A DNA stretch of 64,000 bases, from positions 868,001 to 932,000 of the forward strand of contig NZ_JBMSEB010000001.1 of NCBI RefSeq assembly GCF_049446075.1. Direction: 5' to 3'. This DNA is from Humibacter sp049446075. GTDB taxonomy: Bacteria; Actinomycetota; Actinomycetes; Actinomycetales; Microbacteriaceae. Shown here one piece after another: positions 8,794 through 17,231 of this stretch. A program made the translations under genes and the position numbers. Under the pieces are notes generated by a model. It searched no databases. It had not been told where the DNA came from and saw only the letters and a list, made by a program, of their open reading frames with translations. Position 1 is the stretch's first letter. Each line of letters begins with the position of its first letter.

Positions 8794-9641
8794 GCACAAG
8801 CAGCGGGAGCCGCCAGATTCGCACCGACGACGTCATGGGAACGGTTGCGAGCATCCACGTGATCACGGATGCCTCCCACGACGTGGTCTCCGCGGTCGAT
8901 GAGTCCGCGCGGTCGTGCTTCGACGAGTTGCACGAGCTGGACAGGATCTTCTCGACCTATCGCGACGACTCCGACATCTCGCGGATCCGAAGCGGCGAAC
9001 TCGACCTCGCGCATGCCGACGAACGCGTAGCCATGGTGGACGCCGCTTGTCTCGAGGCGCGAGAGACGACCGGTGGCCTGTTCGACGCCTGGCAACAGGG
9101 CTGGTTCGATCCGACCGGCTATGTGAAGGGCTGGGCGGCCGAAGGCGCCGCACGGCGTGCGCTGCTCCCTCTTCTCGACGTCCCAGGCATACATGCCGCC
9201 GGCCTGACAGTGGGCGGTGACATGCAGCTGTTCACGGCGGACCGCTCGGACTGGACGTGGCGCGTCGGCGTCGCCGACCCTGCGGACCCGGCGCGCCTCG
9301 CCGCGACCGTCGACGTGCGCACGGGTGCCGTCGCCACCTCGGGCACCGCAGAACGCGGCTGCCACATCGTCGACCCGCGGACCGGGCGGGCGAGCTCGTC
9401 GGTCGCAGGCGCAACGGTCGTCGCAGACCGGCTCACGACGGCTGACCTGTGGGCTACGACGGCCGTCGTCGCCGGATTCGAGGACCTGACCTGGATCAGG
9501 ACTCCAGGGGTGCGGTCCGGCGTCGTCATCGCATCCGACGGGCGGGTGCGCCGCTGGGCAGCCGGCGTCGAGCTCACGTCGGCGGGCGCGTCCGCTGCCT
9601 GGCCCGTGGCGCACCGCTCCGCCTCGCGGTCGGCAGCTTGA
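8790..9641 (+). CDS. apbE: FAD:protein FMN transferase ApbE
   Basis: A 283-aa enzyme that uses FAD to attach FMN covalently to Thr/Ser in SGAT motifs. Family landmarks are MGTVASIHV, ELDRIFSTYRDDSDISR, DPTGYVKGWA, VGGDMQLF, GTAERGCHIVDPRTGR and TTADLWATT. No clear signal peptide is visible, so it may act in the cytosol on the unfolded precursor or be exported by another route. The substrate is almost certainly the FMN-binding protein encoded 4 bp upstream. The last 22 codons overlap the 3' end of the convergent kinase gene by 68 bp. Confidence 0.92.
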   Translation: MSTSSGSRQIRTDDVMGTVASIHVITDASHDVVSAVDESARSCFDELHELDRIFSTYRDDSDISRIRSGELDLAHADERVAMVDAACLEARETTGGLFDAWQQGWFDPTGYVKGWAAEGAARRALLPLLDVPGIHAAGLTVGGDMQLFTADRSDWTWRVGVADPADPARLAATVDVRTGAVATSGTAERGCHIVDPRTGRASSSVAGATVVADRLTTADLWATTAVVAGFEDLTWIRTPGVRSGVVIASDGRVRRWAAGVELTSAGASAAWPVAHRSASRSAA

Positions 9642-10593
9642 GCAGGAACACGGTGCCCTGGGCCGACGTGCGCTCCACAACCACCGTGCCGCCGTAGCGT
9701 GTGGCGACCTGCCGCACCAGTGCGAGCCCGATACCGAATCCCCGCCTCCTGCCCGTCTCCGGCGAGCGCGCGAACCTGTCGAACACGCGTTCGGGGTCGA
9801 TGCCGACGATCCCCTCACCCGCGTCCGCCACGCGGATGGCCGCGAAACCATCCTCAGCGTCGGCACTCACGATCACGTCGCTGTTCGCCGGCGCATGCTG
9901 CACGGCGTTGTCGATGAGCGCGATGGCCACCCTGGTCACGGTTGCGGACGGGAGCCTCACGGCGAGGTCCGTTGACGCGTCGAGCCTGAGGCGCACGTCT
10001 GCATCAGAGGCAAGCGGGGACATGGCATCCACGGCATGGCGAAGCGCCTCGGCCACGACCGTCGAATGCTCCGGTGCGGTGCCCGCGCCCTCTGCCGTGA
10101 GCAAGAGGTCGGTGAGGAGCTCCGCCATGGCGTCGACGTCACGCCTCAAGCGGGAGATCGTGTCATCGATCGGCTGGCCGCGCTGTTGACGCCGTTGCAG
10201 CACCTGAACGCGGCTGCTCAACGCGGTCAGCGGCGTGCGCAACTCGTGACTCGCGTCGGCGACGAAGCTGCGCTGCAGCGTCAAGGCATCCGATAGAGGC
10301 TTCGACGTCCTGCGCGCCGCCAGCCACCCGACAACGGCCAGCAGCGCCACGCCGACCACGCCGAGGCCGATGACCCAGGGCAGCACGTGATCCACGTCGA
10401 CGACGAACGTGTCGCCGACGCGGGGAGGGCCGCCGAACTCAGGGTGGTCGGGACCACCCTCGTGACGGCCCGTCGTGAGGATCACTGCGAGCAGGATGCC
10501 GACGCCCGCCGCGATGATGATCGCCGACGCCACGCCGACGAAGAGACCCACCGCGAGCGCCGCGCGCCGAGCCCGCCGGTCGTCGTCGTTCAT
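9574..10593 (-). CDS. Two-component sensor histidine kinase
   Basis: A 339-aa membrane kinase. Two transmembrane segments (about 12-40 and 70-92) enclose a small extracellular loop of about 30 residues. The HisKA motif is ADASHELRTP with H116. HATPase_c has IDNAVQHAPA, DAGEGIVGID and FGIGLALVRQ. ATG 10593 overlaps the regulator stop (ATGA). The last 23 codons are an Arg/Pro-rich tail that lies antisense to the apbE 3' end. Its paralogue is the kinase at 692-1705. Position suggests, but does not prove, control of the adjacent flavin electron-transfer operon. Confidence 0.92.
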   Translation of the reverse strand: MNDDDRRARRAALAVGLFVGVASAIIIAAGVGILLAVILTTGRHEGGPDHPEFGGPPRVGDTFVVDVDHVLPWVIGLGVVGVALLAVVGWLAARRTSKPLSDALTLQRSFVADASHELRTPLTALSSRVQVLQRRQQRGQPIDDTISRLRRDVDAMAELLTDLLLTAEGAGTAPEHSTVVAEALRHAVDAMSPLASDADVRLRLDASTDLAVRLPSATVTRVAIALIDNAVQHAPANSDVIVSADAEDGFAAIRVADAGEGIVGIDPERVFDRFARSPETGRRRGFGIGLALVRQVATRYGGTVVVERTSAQGTVFLLKLPTARRSGAPRARQRTRPPT

Positions 10594-11264
10594 GACCCGC
10601 CGGCCCGGTATCCTCGCGCACGCACCGTCTCGATGACCTCTTTCGCCGTCTTGCGCCTGATGAAGTGAACGTAAGTGTCGACGGAGCCTGGGCTCTCGCC
10701 GCCGGGAAAGACGACTGCGAGTATCTCCTCCCGGCTGAAGACGTGCTCCGGGCTGTCCGTGAGCAAGCGCATCAGAGCATCCTCCGTCGCCGTCAGAGGC
10801 ACGCGAGACCCGCCTGGCGAGTACATGGCCTGCGACTCGGGAACGTACAGCCACTCGCCGACGTACCGACGACGCCCCTCCGCACGGAAACCGCGACGCA
10901 GGGCACGCAGACGGGCGAGCAGCTCCTCGAAGTCGAACGGCTTCACCAGGTAGTCGTTGGCACCGGCATCCAGCCCCTCGACGCGGTCGCGCGTGGAGTC
11001 GAGCGCGGTCAGCAACAGGATCGGTGTCGTGATCTGCGCCTTCCGCACGGCCCGCACGAGTTCCACTCCGTCGAAGCCAGGTAGCCGGCGGTCGACGACC
11101 ATCGCGTCGTAGCGCTGTCCGAGTGCATGGCGAAGCGCGAGGTCGCCATCGGTCACATGGTCGACGTCATACGCCTCCGACAGCACTTCGACCACCATGC
11201 CGGCGATATCTCTGTCGTCTTCGACGTAGAGGATGCCCGGGCGAGCGTTGGCGGATGACGGCAT
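10590..11264 (-). CDS. OmpR/PhoB-family response regulator
   Basis: A 224-aa regulator with a receiver domain (residues 10-120; E15/D16/D17, D58 in VVDRRLP, K in YLVKPF) and a C-terminal winged helix (about 130-222). It is operon partner and cognate of the kinase with which it shares a 4-bp overlap. It is paralogous to the regulator at the left end of the window. The gene points away from the flavin operon, so an autoregulated promoter would lie in the 11265-11300 region; I see no obvious direct-repeat operator there. Confidence 0.93.
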   Translation of the reverse strand: MPSSANARPGILYVEDDRDIAGMVVEVLSEAYDVDHVTDGDLALRHALGQRYDAMVVDRRLPGFDGVELVRAVRKAQITTPILLLTALDSTRDRVEGLDAGANDYLVKPFDFEELLARLRALRRGFRAEGRRRYVGEWLYVPESQAMYSPGGSRVPLTATEDALMRLLTDSPEHVFSREEILAVVFPGGESPGSVDTYVHFIRRKTAKEVIETVRARGYRAGGS

Positions 11265-11292
11265 GAGAGAAGCACATCACACCTCGGCGGCA

Positions 11293-11631
11293 TCACCGCT
11301 CGTCAGAGCCTGTGTTCCCCTCGCGCAATGCACGCTCGCCTCGTTGCATCACCTCTGCAATGTTCCCGACCTCATCGGCTGGCGCCTCGACGTCTCCGGG
11401 GTCGTCCGGCCCGCCCTCTCCCGGCGCTTGGCGCACGGCGGACTGGTCGATCTGCGGGTCTGACGGCGCTGCGTCGCCCTTCGGAGACTCGTGCTGGCGC
11501 ACTTCGGTCTCCCGTTCGCTCGACGGACTGTACGCCCTGTCGTGCTGGATGCTCTCTTCCTCGCCCACGCACCACTCCCTCTTCTCGACTGGTTGCCAGC
11601 CCAAGGTCTCAGGAGCGGCAGCACCGCTCAA
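11293..11631 (-). CDS. Hypothetical hydrophilic protein (uncertain)
   Basis: A possible 112-aa protein starting at TTG 11631 and ending close to the regulator gene. It is polar, with a recognisable ordered-looking block (VEKREWCVGEEESIQHDR) followed by an acidic, Pro/Gly-rich, probably disordered tail (APGEGGPDDPGDVEAPAD). Composition is more protein-like than the Arg/Ser/Pro-rich alternatives in the other frames. There is no clear ribosome site and no family is recognised. Without this gene, 11265-11707 is a 443-bp gap in which I see nothing else. Confidence 0.4.
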   Translation of the reverse strand: MSGAAAPETLGWQPVEKREWCVGEEESIQHDRAYSPSSERETEVRQHESPKGDAAPSDPQIDQSAVRQAPGEGGPDDPGDVEAPADEVGNIAEVMQRGERALREGNTGSDER

Positions 11632-11707
11632 GGGGTTGTCTCTATCACGATCCAGGTGACCTGGCGACCCGTTTCAGCGCACGTCGTCCGCAGCGTAGTC
11701 AAGATGC

Positions 11708-12883
11708 ATGCGAGCTCTCACCTGGCAAGCCATGAAACAGGTCGCCGTGATCGACGTGCCCGACCCGCACATCGAGGAGCCGACGGATGCCATCGTTCGC
11801 GTGACATCCACGGCCATCTGCGGCTCCGACCTCCACCTGTACGACGTGCTCGGTCCCTTCCTCTCTGCAGGTGACGTGCTGGGCCACGAGCCGATGGGCA
11901 TCGTGGAGGAGGTGGGATCCGAGGTTCACAACCTCGCCGTCGGCGACCGCGTCGTCGTGCCCTTCGTGATCGGGTGCGGCGAGTGCTTCATGTGCCGTCT
12001 CGGCCTGACCACCCAGTGCGAGACGACCCAGAACCGGGAGCACGGCACGGGCGCCGCCCTCTACGGCTACACGGAGCTCTACGGGTCGGTGCCAGGAGGG
12101 CAGGCACAACGGATGCGCGTTCGCCTGGCCGATTACAACGCCGTGAAGGTGGGCAGCGATCTTCCCGACGAGCGGTATCTGTTCCTGAGCGACATCCTGC
12201 CCACAGCCTGGCAGGCCGTGGAGTACGCGCAGTTGCCACCCGGCGGCGTGCTGGGAGTCATCGGCCTCGGGCCGGTCGGCCAGTTCGTCTCGCGCATCGC
12301 CCGGCGGCGAGGGCACCGGGTGGTGGCCGTCGAGCCCGTCGCGGAGCGACGCGCCATGGCCGAGCGGCACGGGATCGACACGTTCGACCTGAGCGACGAC
12401 ATCGCCGACTGGCTCAGGGAGGCGACGGATGGCAGGGGGCCGGACGCGGTGGTGGATGCCGTCGGCATGGAAGCGCACGGCAGTCCGGCCGCGGCCGCGG
12501 CTCAGTCGGCGACCGGGATGCTGCCCGACCCGGCGGCGAAGAAGCTCATGGAAACGGTCGGCGTCGACCGGCTGGCCGCCATGCGGCTCGCCTTCGATGC
12601 CGTGCGACGAGGTGGCACTGTATCGCTCGCAGGGGTATACGCCGGAGCGGCCGACCCGTTCCCGATGGTCCAGTTGTTCGACAAGCAGGTCGCGATCCGC
12701 ATGGGACAGTGCAACGTGCAGGCCTGGGTCGAGCAGATCCTTCCGTACGTCGAGGCCCCGGACGATCCGCTGGGAACCGAGGACCTTGTGACCCACCACG
12801 CGCCGCTCGAAGACGGCCCCGAGCTGTACGAGACGTTCCGCGACAAGAAGGACGGCTGCGTCAAGGTGGTGTTGCACCCGTGA
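11708..12883 (+). CDS. Zinc-dependent alcohol dehydrogenase (MDR family)
   Basis: A 391-aa medium-chain dehydrogenase. The N-terminal GroES-like domain has the catalytic zinc ligands CGSDLHLYD and GHEPMGIVEEVG, and the structural zinc cluster CGECFMCRLGLTTQC. A Rossmann fold follows with GVIGLGPVGQF. The long loop before the final strands (MLPDPAAKKLMETVG) resembles glutathione-independent formaldehyde-dehydrogenase-like members. The likely reaction is NAD(P)-dependent oxidation of an alcohol or aldehyde; the substrate is not evident. ATG 11708 gives MRALTWQ, the family-typical beginning. The stop overlaps the next gene's GTG by 4 bp. Confidence 0.9.
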   Translation: MRALTWQAMKQVAVIDVPDPHIEEPTDAIVRVTSTAICGSDLHLYDVLGPFLSAGDVLGHEPMGIVEEVGSEVHNLAVGDRVVVPFVIGCGECFMCRLGLTTQCETTQNREHGTGAALYGYTELYGSVPGGQAQRMRVRLADYNAVKVGSDLPDERYLFLSDILPTAWQAVEYAQLPPGGVLGVIGLGPVGQFVSRIARRRGHRVVAVEPVAERRAMAERHGIDTFDLSDDIADWLREATDGRGPDAVVDAVGMEAHGSPAAAAAQSATGMLPDPAAKKLMETVGVDRLAAMRLAFDAVRRGGTVSLAGVYAGAADPFPMVQLFDKQVAIRMGQCNVQAWVEQILPYVEAPDDPLGTEDLVTHHAPLEDGPELYETFRDKKDGCVKVVLHP

Positions 12884-13335
12884 GGCTGCCCCATGTGAAC
12901 AACACCCTGCTCGCCAACCTCACCAGAGGCATGGCCGCGGGACTCGTGGCGACCGGTGCGATGAGCGTCGTGCTCGCAGCGGCACATAAGGTCGGTGCCA
13001 TCGGCCGCCAGCCTCCGGAGATCATCGTCGACTCGTTCCTTCCGCAACTGCCGGTGGACAAGAAGCGCATGCTCGCCTTGATCGCACACTTCGGGTACGG
13101 GTCGGCTGCGGCCGCAGCGTATGCCGCCGCGCTTCCGACCCTCTTCCGCGGCGTGACGTCGGGCACTGTGTACGGAGCCGCGGTCTGGCTGGCCGGATAC
13201 GAGGGATGGCTGCCGATGATGGGCATCCTTCCTCCAGCTCACCGCGACGACCGCAGGCGCGTGGGCACAATGGTGGCCGGCCATCTGGTCTTCGGAGCAG
13301 CGCTCGGCCTCATCCTGCGACGCAGGCGAGGCTGA
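12880..13335 (+). CDS. Hypothetical membrane protein coupled to the alcohol dehydrogenase
   Basis: A protein of about 151 aa with up to four hydrophobic stretches, including GMAAGLVATGAMSVVLAAA near the N-terminus and GHLVFGAALGLIL at the C-terminus. The beginning resembles DUF1440/DUF6789-type proteins (Gly-rich amphipathic first helix). GTG 12880 overlaps the dehydrogenase stop by 4 bp; GTG 12895 is the alternative. The gene converges on scoB with only 13 bp between stops. No function can be assigned. Confidence 0.7.
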   Translation: MRLPHVNNTLLANLTRGMAAGLVATGAMSVVLAAAHKVGAIGRQPPEIIVDSFLPQLPVDKKRMLALIAHFGYGSAAAAAYAAALPTLFRGVTSGTVYGAAVWLAGYEGWLPMMGILPPAHRDDRRRVGTMVAGHLVFGAALGLILRRRRG

Positions 13336-13348
13336 GTCCCCCTGCCGC

Positions 13349-13984
13349 TCAGACGGCTACGTCGAGAGACGGTTCGGTCGCGGCGACGACCTCGTCGACC
13401 GTGACGCCCGGGGCGAGCTCCACAAGCCTCAGACCGACATCCGTCACATCGATCACCGCGAGGTCGGTGATGATGCGGTCCACGACCGCCTTTCCCGTCA
13501 GCGGCAGCGAGCATGCGTTCACGATCTTGGGGCTGCCGTCTTTCGCCACGTGCTCCATGAGCACGATGACCTTGCGGGCGCCGTGCACGAGGTCCATCGC
13601 GCCGCCCGGTCCCTTCACCATCTTGCCCGGGATCATCCAGTTCGCCAGATCGCCGCATGCCGACACCTGCATGGCCCCGAGGATCGCCGCGTCGATCTTG
13701 CCGCCCCTGATCATTCCGAAGCTCAGCGCCGAGTCGAAGAACGCGGCACCGCGAAGTACCGTGACCGTCTCTTTGCCTGCGTTGATGAGGTCGGGGTCGA
13801 CGGCATCCTCGGCCGGGTAGGGACCGACGCCGAGGATGCCGTTCTCGGACTGAAGCACGACCGTCACGCCGTCGGGCACGTAGTTGGGCACGAGCGTCGG
13901 CAGGCCGATGCCGAGGTTCACGTATGCGCCGTCCGGCAGTTCGCGAGCGGCGCGTGCCGCCATCTGCTCTCTCGTCAGCGGCAT
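13349..13984 (-). CDS. scoB: 3-oxoacid CoA-transferase subunit B
   Basis: A 211-aa subunit of the heterodimeric succinyl-CoA:3-ketoacid CoA-transferase family. The catalytic glutamate lies in QSENGILGVGP (the family SENG motif). NLGIGLPTLVPNY and GKMVKGPGGAMDLVHGA are also diagnostic. The ATG at 13984 is preceded by AGGGAA on the coding strand. It lies 2 bp after scoA in the same direction. It activates ketoacids such as acetoacetate by transferring CoA from succinyl-CoA; a 3-oxoadipate-specific role cannot be excluded from sequence alone. Confidence 0.93.
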   Translation of the reverse strand: MPLTREQMAARAARELPDGAYVNLGIGLPTLVPNYVPDGVTVVLQSENGILGVGPYPAEDAVDPDLINAGKETVTVLRGAAFFDSALSFGMIRGGKIDAAILGAMQVSACGDLANWMIPGKMVKGPGGAMDLVHGARKVIVLMEHVAKDGSPKIVNACSLPLTGKAVVDRIITDLAVIDVTDVGLRLVELAPGVTVDEVVAATEPSLDVAV

Positions 13985-13986
13985 GG

Positions 13987-14799
13987 TCAGTTCCCTTCTC
14001 TCGCCGGCTGACCTGCACTCGTCGCCTCGTCGGCGCTCCTGCGCACGGTTCGGCGCTCGATGCGCTTCTCGACGTCGGGGCCGACCACCACGATGCGGTC
14101 GACGTAGATTCCCGGGAGGTGCACGGCGTCGGGATCGATGGAACCGGGATCCACCACCTGCTCGACTTCCGCGATGCAGAGACGGCCGGCCATTGCGCAC
14201 AGCGGTGAGAAGTTGCGCGCCGACTTGTCGAACACCAGGTTTCCGTGTCGGTCGGCGAGCTTCGCGTGCACGAGCGAGAAGTCGGTCGTGATGGCCTCTT
14301 CGAGCACGAACTCCTTGTCGACGCCGTCCACCCGGAAGGACTGCACCTGCTTGCGCGGGCTCTGCACCGCGACGCTGCCGTTGGCGTTGTACCGTCTGGG
14401 CAGTCCACCCTCCGCCACCTGCGTGCCGACCCCGGTCTGTGTGAAGAACGCGGCGATGCCGCTTCCACCCGCCCGCAGCTTCTCGGCGAGCGTGCCCTGC
14501 GGCGTCAGTTCGAGCTCGAGCTCCCCGGAGAGGTATTGCCGCTCGAACTCCTTGTTCTCGCCCACATACGACGAGGTCATCTTGCTGATGCGCCCGGCCG
14601 CGAGCAGAACGCCCAGGCCCCAGTCATCGACACCGCAGTTGTTCGAAACGACGCTCAACCGCTCGACGCCAGTCTCCAGGACCGCATTGATGAGGACCAT
14701 CGGGATGCCGCACAGCCCGAATCCGCCAACGGCCAGACTCGCACCACTCGGGATGTCGGCAACGGCCTCCGCTGCGGATTCGACCACCTTGTCGATCAC
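13987..14799 (-). CDS. scoA: 3-oxoacid CoA-transferase subunit A
   Basis: A 270-aa partner of the B subunit. VGGFGLCGIP near the N-terminus is the CoA-binding glycine motif; SSYVGENKEFERQYLSGE and PRKQVQSFRVDGVDK-type blocks are typical. GTG 14799 gives the standard start VIDKVVESA, and a GGGGGT tract lies upstream. The open frame continues to 14880 with unlikely sequence. With scoB and the adjacent methylisocitrate lyase gene it forms a short same-strand carboxylic-acid catabolic set. Confidence 0.92.
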   Translation of the reverse strand: MIDKVVESAAEAVADIPSGASLAVGGFGLCGIPMVLINAVLETGVERLSVVSNNCGVDDWGLGVLLAAGRISKMTSSYVGENKEFERQYLSGELELELTPQGTLAEKLRAGGSGIAAFFTQTGVGTQVAEGGLPRRYNANGSVAVQSPRKQVQSFRVDGVDKEFVLEEAITTDFSLVHAKLADRHGNLVFDKSARNFSPLCAMAGRLCIAEVEQVVDPGSIDPDAVHLPGIYVDRIVVVGPDVEKRIERRTVRRSADEATSAGQPAREGN

Positions 14800-15005
14800 C
14801 TCGGCGTCACCCCCTCGCCCGGGACACAGGTCGTGTGAAGGTGATGCATGCGGGCCTCCTTGCCTGCCTGGGCCGGTCATCCGTCATGGGGATGCCCCGA
14901 ACCCGTTTGCCGCTTCGCGTGCGAACGCCTGCACCGGCTGGTGGCCGTCGCAGGGGCTCACCTCCAGCGTGGCACGAGTGCGGCGCTCGCGCATGCGCCG
15001 GGGCC

Positions 15006-15043
15006 GGCCGAGTCTCGATACGCGCCTTCGCCGCCACTCGGCC
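15006..15043 (-). terminator. Hairpin after prpB
   Basis: GGCCGAGT (15006-15013) and ACTCGGCC (15036-15043) are perfect 8-bp inverted repeats around a GC-rich loop containing TCTCGATACGCGCC. The hairpin lies 11 nt beyond the prpB stop. TCTCGATACG-type hairpins are recurrent intergenic elements in Microbacteriaceae (recalled, not searched). No T-tract follows, so function as a terminator is an inference. Confidence 0.5.
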
Positions 15044-15054
15044 CTCGACAGCCC

Positions 15055-15954
15055 TCAGCGTTCGAGCGTGAAGTCGAAGACCGACGTGTCGAACCGGGTG
15101 TATCCCTCGTAGTCGATGAGGTCGTACAGCTCGGAGCGATGCTGCATGCGATCGACCGCGCCCGCTAGGCTCCCCCGCTCGTCGAGCTCATCCAGACCGC
15201 GCATCGCAGCGCCCATCGCCAGGCGCAGCAACGAGACCGGCCAGATCACGAGATTCATGCCCACATCTGCAAGTTGCTGCACCGTGAACAGCTCGCTCTT
15301 GCCGAACTCGGTCATATTGGCCAGCAGTGGCACATCAACGGCGGCCCGCACGGCCGCGAACTCGTCCAGGGTCGTCATGGCCTCGGGGAAGACGGCATCA
15401 GCTCCTGCGTCCACGAGAGCCTTCGAGCGGTCGACCGCGGCCTGTAGTCCGTCCACTGCCCGGATGTCGGTGCGCGCCATGATGAGGAAGTTCGGGTCGC
15501 GTCGGGCATCCACCGCCGCCCGGATGCGTTGAAGCGCCGTCTGCTCATCCACGACCTGCTTGCCGTCGAGATGACCGCATCGCTTGGGATTCACCTGGTC
15601 TTCGATGTGCAGGCCGGCGAGGCCGGCATCCTCCAGTTCCTGCACAGTGCGCGCCACATTCATGGGTTCACCGAACCCCGTGTCTGCATCGACGATGGCC
15701 GGCAGGTCTGTCATTCGGGCGATCTGCCGGGCCCGCCCGGCGACCTCGGTGAGTGTCGTGAGCCCGATGTCCGGCAGCCCGAGGTCGGCAGAGAGCACCG
15801 CACCGGAGATGTAGACGCCGTCGAATCCCTTGCGCTCGATGAGCCGTGCACTCAGCGGGTTGAACGCGCCGGGGAACCGTAGCAGGCCGCCGGCGGCGAG
15901 CGCCGCTCTGAAGTCCGCCCGTTTGTCGGCGGGGTTCTTGCCGGAATACAGCAT
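15055..15954 (-). CDS. prpB: Methylisocitrate lyase
   Basis: A 299-aa member of the isocitrate lyase/PEP mutase superfamily with the prpB signature: FPGAFNPLSARL, YISGAVLSADLGLPD, DADTGFGEP, the active-site KRCGHLDGK and ARTDIRAVDGL. It cleaves 2-methylisocitrate to pyruvate and succinate, the last step of propionate degradation. ATG 15954 is preceded by AAAGGA. The other methylcitrate genes (prpC, prpD) are not in the window; the citrate synthase at 56.5 kb looks like the TCA enzyme rather than prpC. Confidence 0.92.
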   Translation of the reverse strand: MLYSGKNPADKRADFRAALAAGGLLRFPGAFNPLSARLIERKGFDGVYISGAVLSADLGLPDIGLTTLTEVAGRARQIARMTDLPAIVDADTGFGEPMNVARTVQELEDAGLAGLHIEDQVNPKRCGHLDGKQVVDEQTALQRIRAAVDARRDPNFLIMARTDIRAVDGLQAAVDRSKALVDAGADAVFPEAMTTLDEFAAVRAAVDVPLLANMTEFGKSELFTVQQLADVGMNLVIWPVSLLRLAMGAAMRGLDELDERGSLAGAVDRMQHRSELYDLIDYEGYTRFDTSVFDFTLER

Positions 15955-16074
15955 GGTGCGTCCTTTCGGTGCCAGACGTTTCGTCGCGCGTTCGTGGCGC
16001 GCTGCAACGAACGTAACAGCGGCGCACGGGCCGGGAGCATCCGCGCCTCGCATCTGCCGACCGTGAATGTCAAC

Positions 16075-16092
16075 ATCTCGAACCGTCGAGAT
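16075..16092. promoter_or_regulatory. 18-bp inverted repeat between prpB and topoisomerase genes
   Basis: ATCTCGA-ACCG-TCGAGAT is a perfect 7+4+7 palindrome in the 207-bp divergent region between prpB and the topoisomerase gene. Its size and position fit an operator for a dimeric regulator or a weak hairpin. No regulator can be named. Confidence 0.35.
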
Positions 16093-16161
16093 CAGGGCTC
16101 ATAACATCGCCACCAGGCGCCGCAGCGCCGCACCGCTCACGCACCACGAGGACCACACAGC

Positions 16162-17175
16162 ATGACAAGCACAACAGTCGCCGAGGCATCCGCCGCATCG
16201 ACGGCTGCCATCGTGCGACGCGCGAGGCTGCGGCGAAGCGACCCGAACGGGCCGGGCATCCGTCGTCTCGACGGCGACCCACCGCAGTACGTGGATGCAA
16301 AGGGCCGCCGGCTCACCGACTCCCGTCAGCTGGACCGCATCCTCGCCCTGGCCATACCACCCGCATGGCAGGAGGTGTGGATCTCCGCCGACGAGCGTGG
16401 GCACATTCAGGCCGTGGGAACCGACGGCGCCGGACGCCGCCAGTACCTCTACCACGAGGATTGGCGCAAGCAGCGGGATGCCGCCAAGTTCGACCGTGTG
16501 CTGTTGCTCGCCCGCTCGCTTCCCGCCGCCAGGCGCGTCGTCACGCGCGACCTCAAGAGGGACGGCTTCAGCCACGACCGCGCACTTGCCGCCGCCTTCA
16601 GAGTCATCGACCGGGTTTCGCTGCGCATCGGAAGCGAGGAGTACCTGCGTCGTTACGGAAGCCGCGGGCTCACAACGCTGCAGTGCCGCGACGTGGTCGT
16701 CGAGGGCGATGACATCACTCTGCATTTCCCCGCCAAGAGCGGCCAGCGGTTCCAGTCCAGGGTCACCGATCCGGAACTCGCGCGCTATCTCGGCGACGTC
16801 TGCCGCTCGCGTCGCCCCAGTGGAAGAGCCATCGCGTGGCGGGACTCGACGTGGCATGCTCTCACGACGCGCGAAGTGAACGATTACATCCGGGCACGCA
16901 CCGGAGTGGATGCCACGGCCAAGGACTTCCGCACCTTACGCGGGACCATCGTCGCGGCGTCGGCCCTGGCGCAGATCGGACAGCAGAGCACCAAACGAGC
17001 AAGGGATGCCGCGGTGCGCGCAGCCGTCGACGTCGCGGCGGAGGCGCTCGGCAACACCCCGACGGTGGCCAGGACGAGCTACATCGACCCACGGGTGCTC
17101 GACAGGTATCGCTCCGGCGAGTTGTTGTCGTTGAGAGGCGCGCCCGAGGCGGCACTGTGCCAGCTGCTGTCGTGA
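16162..17175 (+). CDS. DNA topoisomerase IB (poxvirus type)
   Basis: A 337-aa type IB topoisomerase, which relaxes supercoils through a 3'-phosphotyrosyl intermediate. The N-terminal domain has DPNGPGIRRLDG, AIPPAWQEVWISADE and GHIQAVGTDGAGRRQYLYH. The catalytic domain shows RVIDRVSLRIGSEEYL, DFRTLRGT (catalytic Arg) and the nucleophile Tyr in VARTSYIDPRVLDRY. Length is normal for the bacterial family. ATG 16162 follows GAGGAC. The gene is monocistronic here, with no ligase or Ku gene nearby. Confidence 0.93.
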   Translation: MTSTTVAEASAASTAAIVRRARLRRSDPNGPGIRRLDGDPPQYVDAKGRRLTDSRQLDRILALAIPPAWQEVWISADERGHIQAVGTDGAGRRQYLYHEDWRKQRDAAKFDRVLLLARSLPAARRVVTRDLKRDGFSHDRALAAAFRVIDRVSLRIGSEEYLRRYGSRGLTTLQCRDVVVEGDDITLHFPAKSGQRFQSRVTDPELARYLGDVCRSRRPSGRAIAWRDSTWHALTTREVNDYIRARTGVDATAKDFRTLRGTIVAASALAQIGQQSTKRARDAAVRAAVDVAAEALGNTPTVARTSYIDPRVLDRYRSGELLSLRGAPEAALCQLLS

Positions 17176-17217
17176 CGGTCTGAGACGTGCGCGAGGTCGG
17201 CTCCCCTCAGCGTGCGC

Positions 17218-17223
17218 TACCGT
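17218..17223 (+). promoter_or_regulatory. Leaderless -10 box TACCGT for the cytochrome b gene
   Basis: TACCGT fits TANNNT and ends 8 nt before ATG 17232, with no ribosome-binding sequence in between, which suggests a leaderless transcript. Confidence 0.45.
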
Positions 17224-17231
17224 GATCCCCG

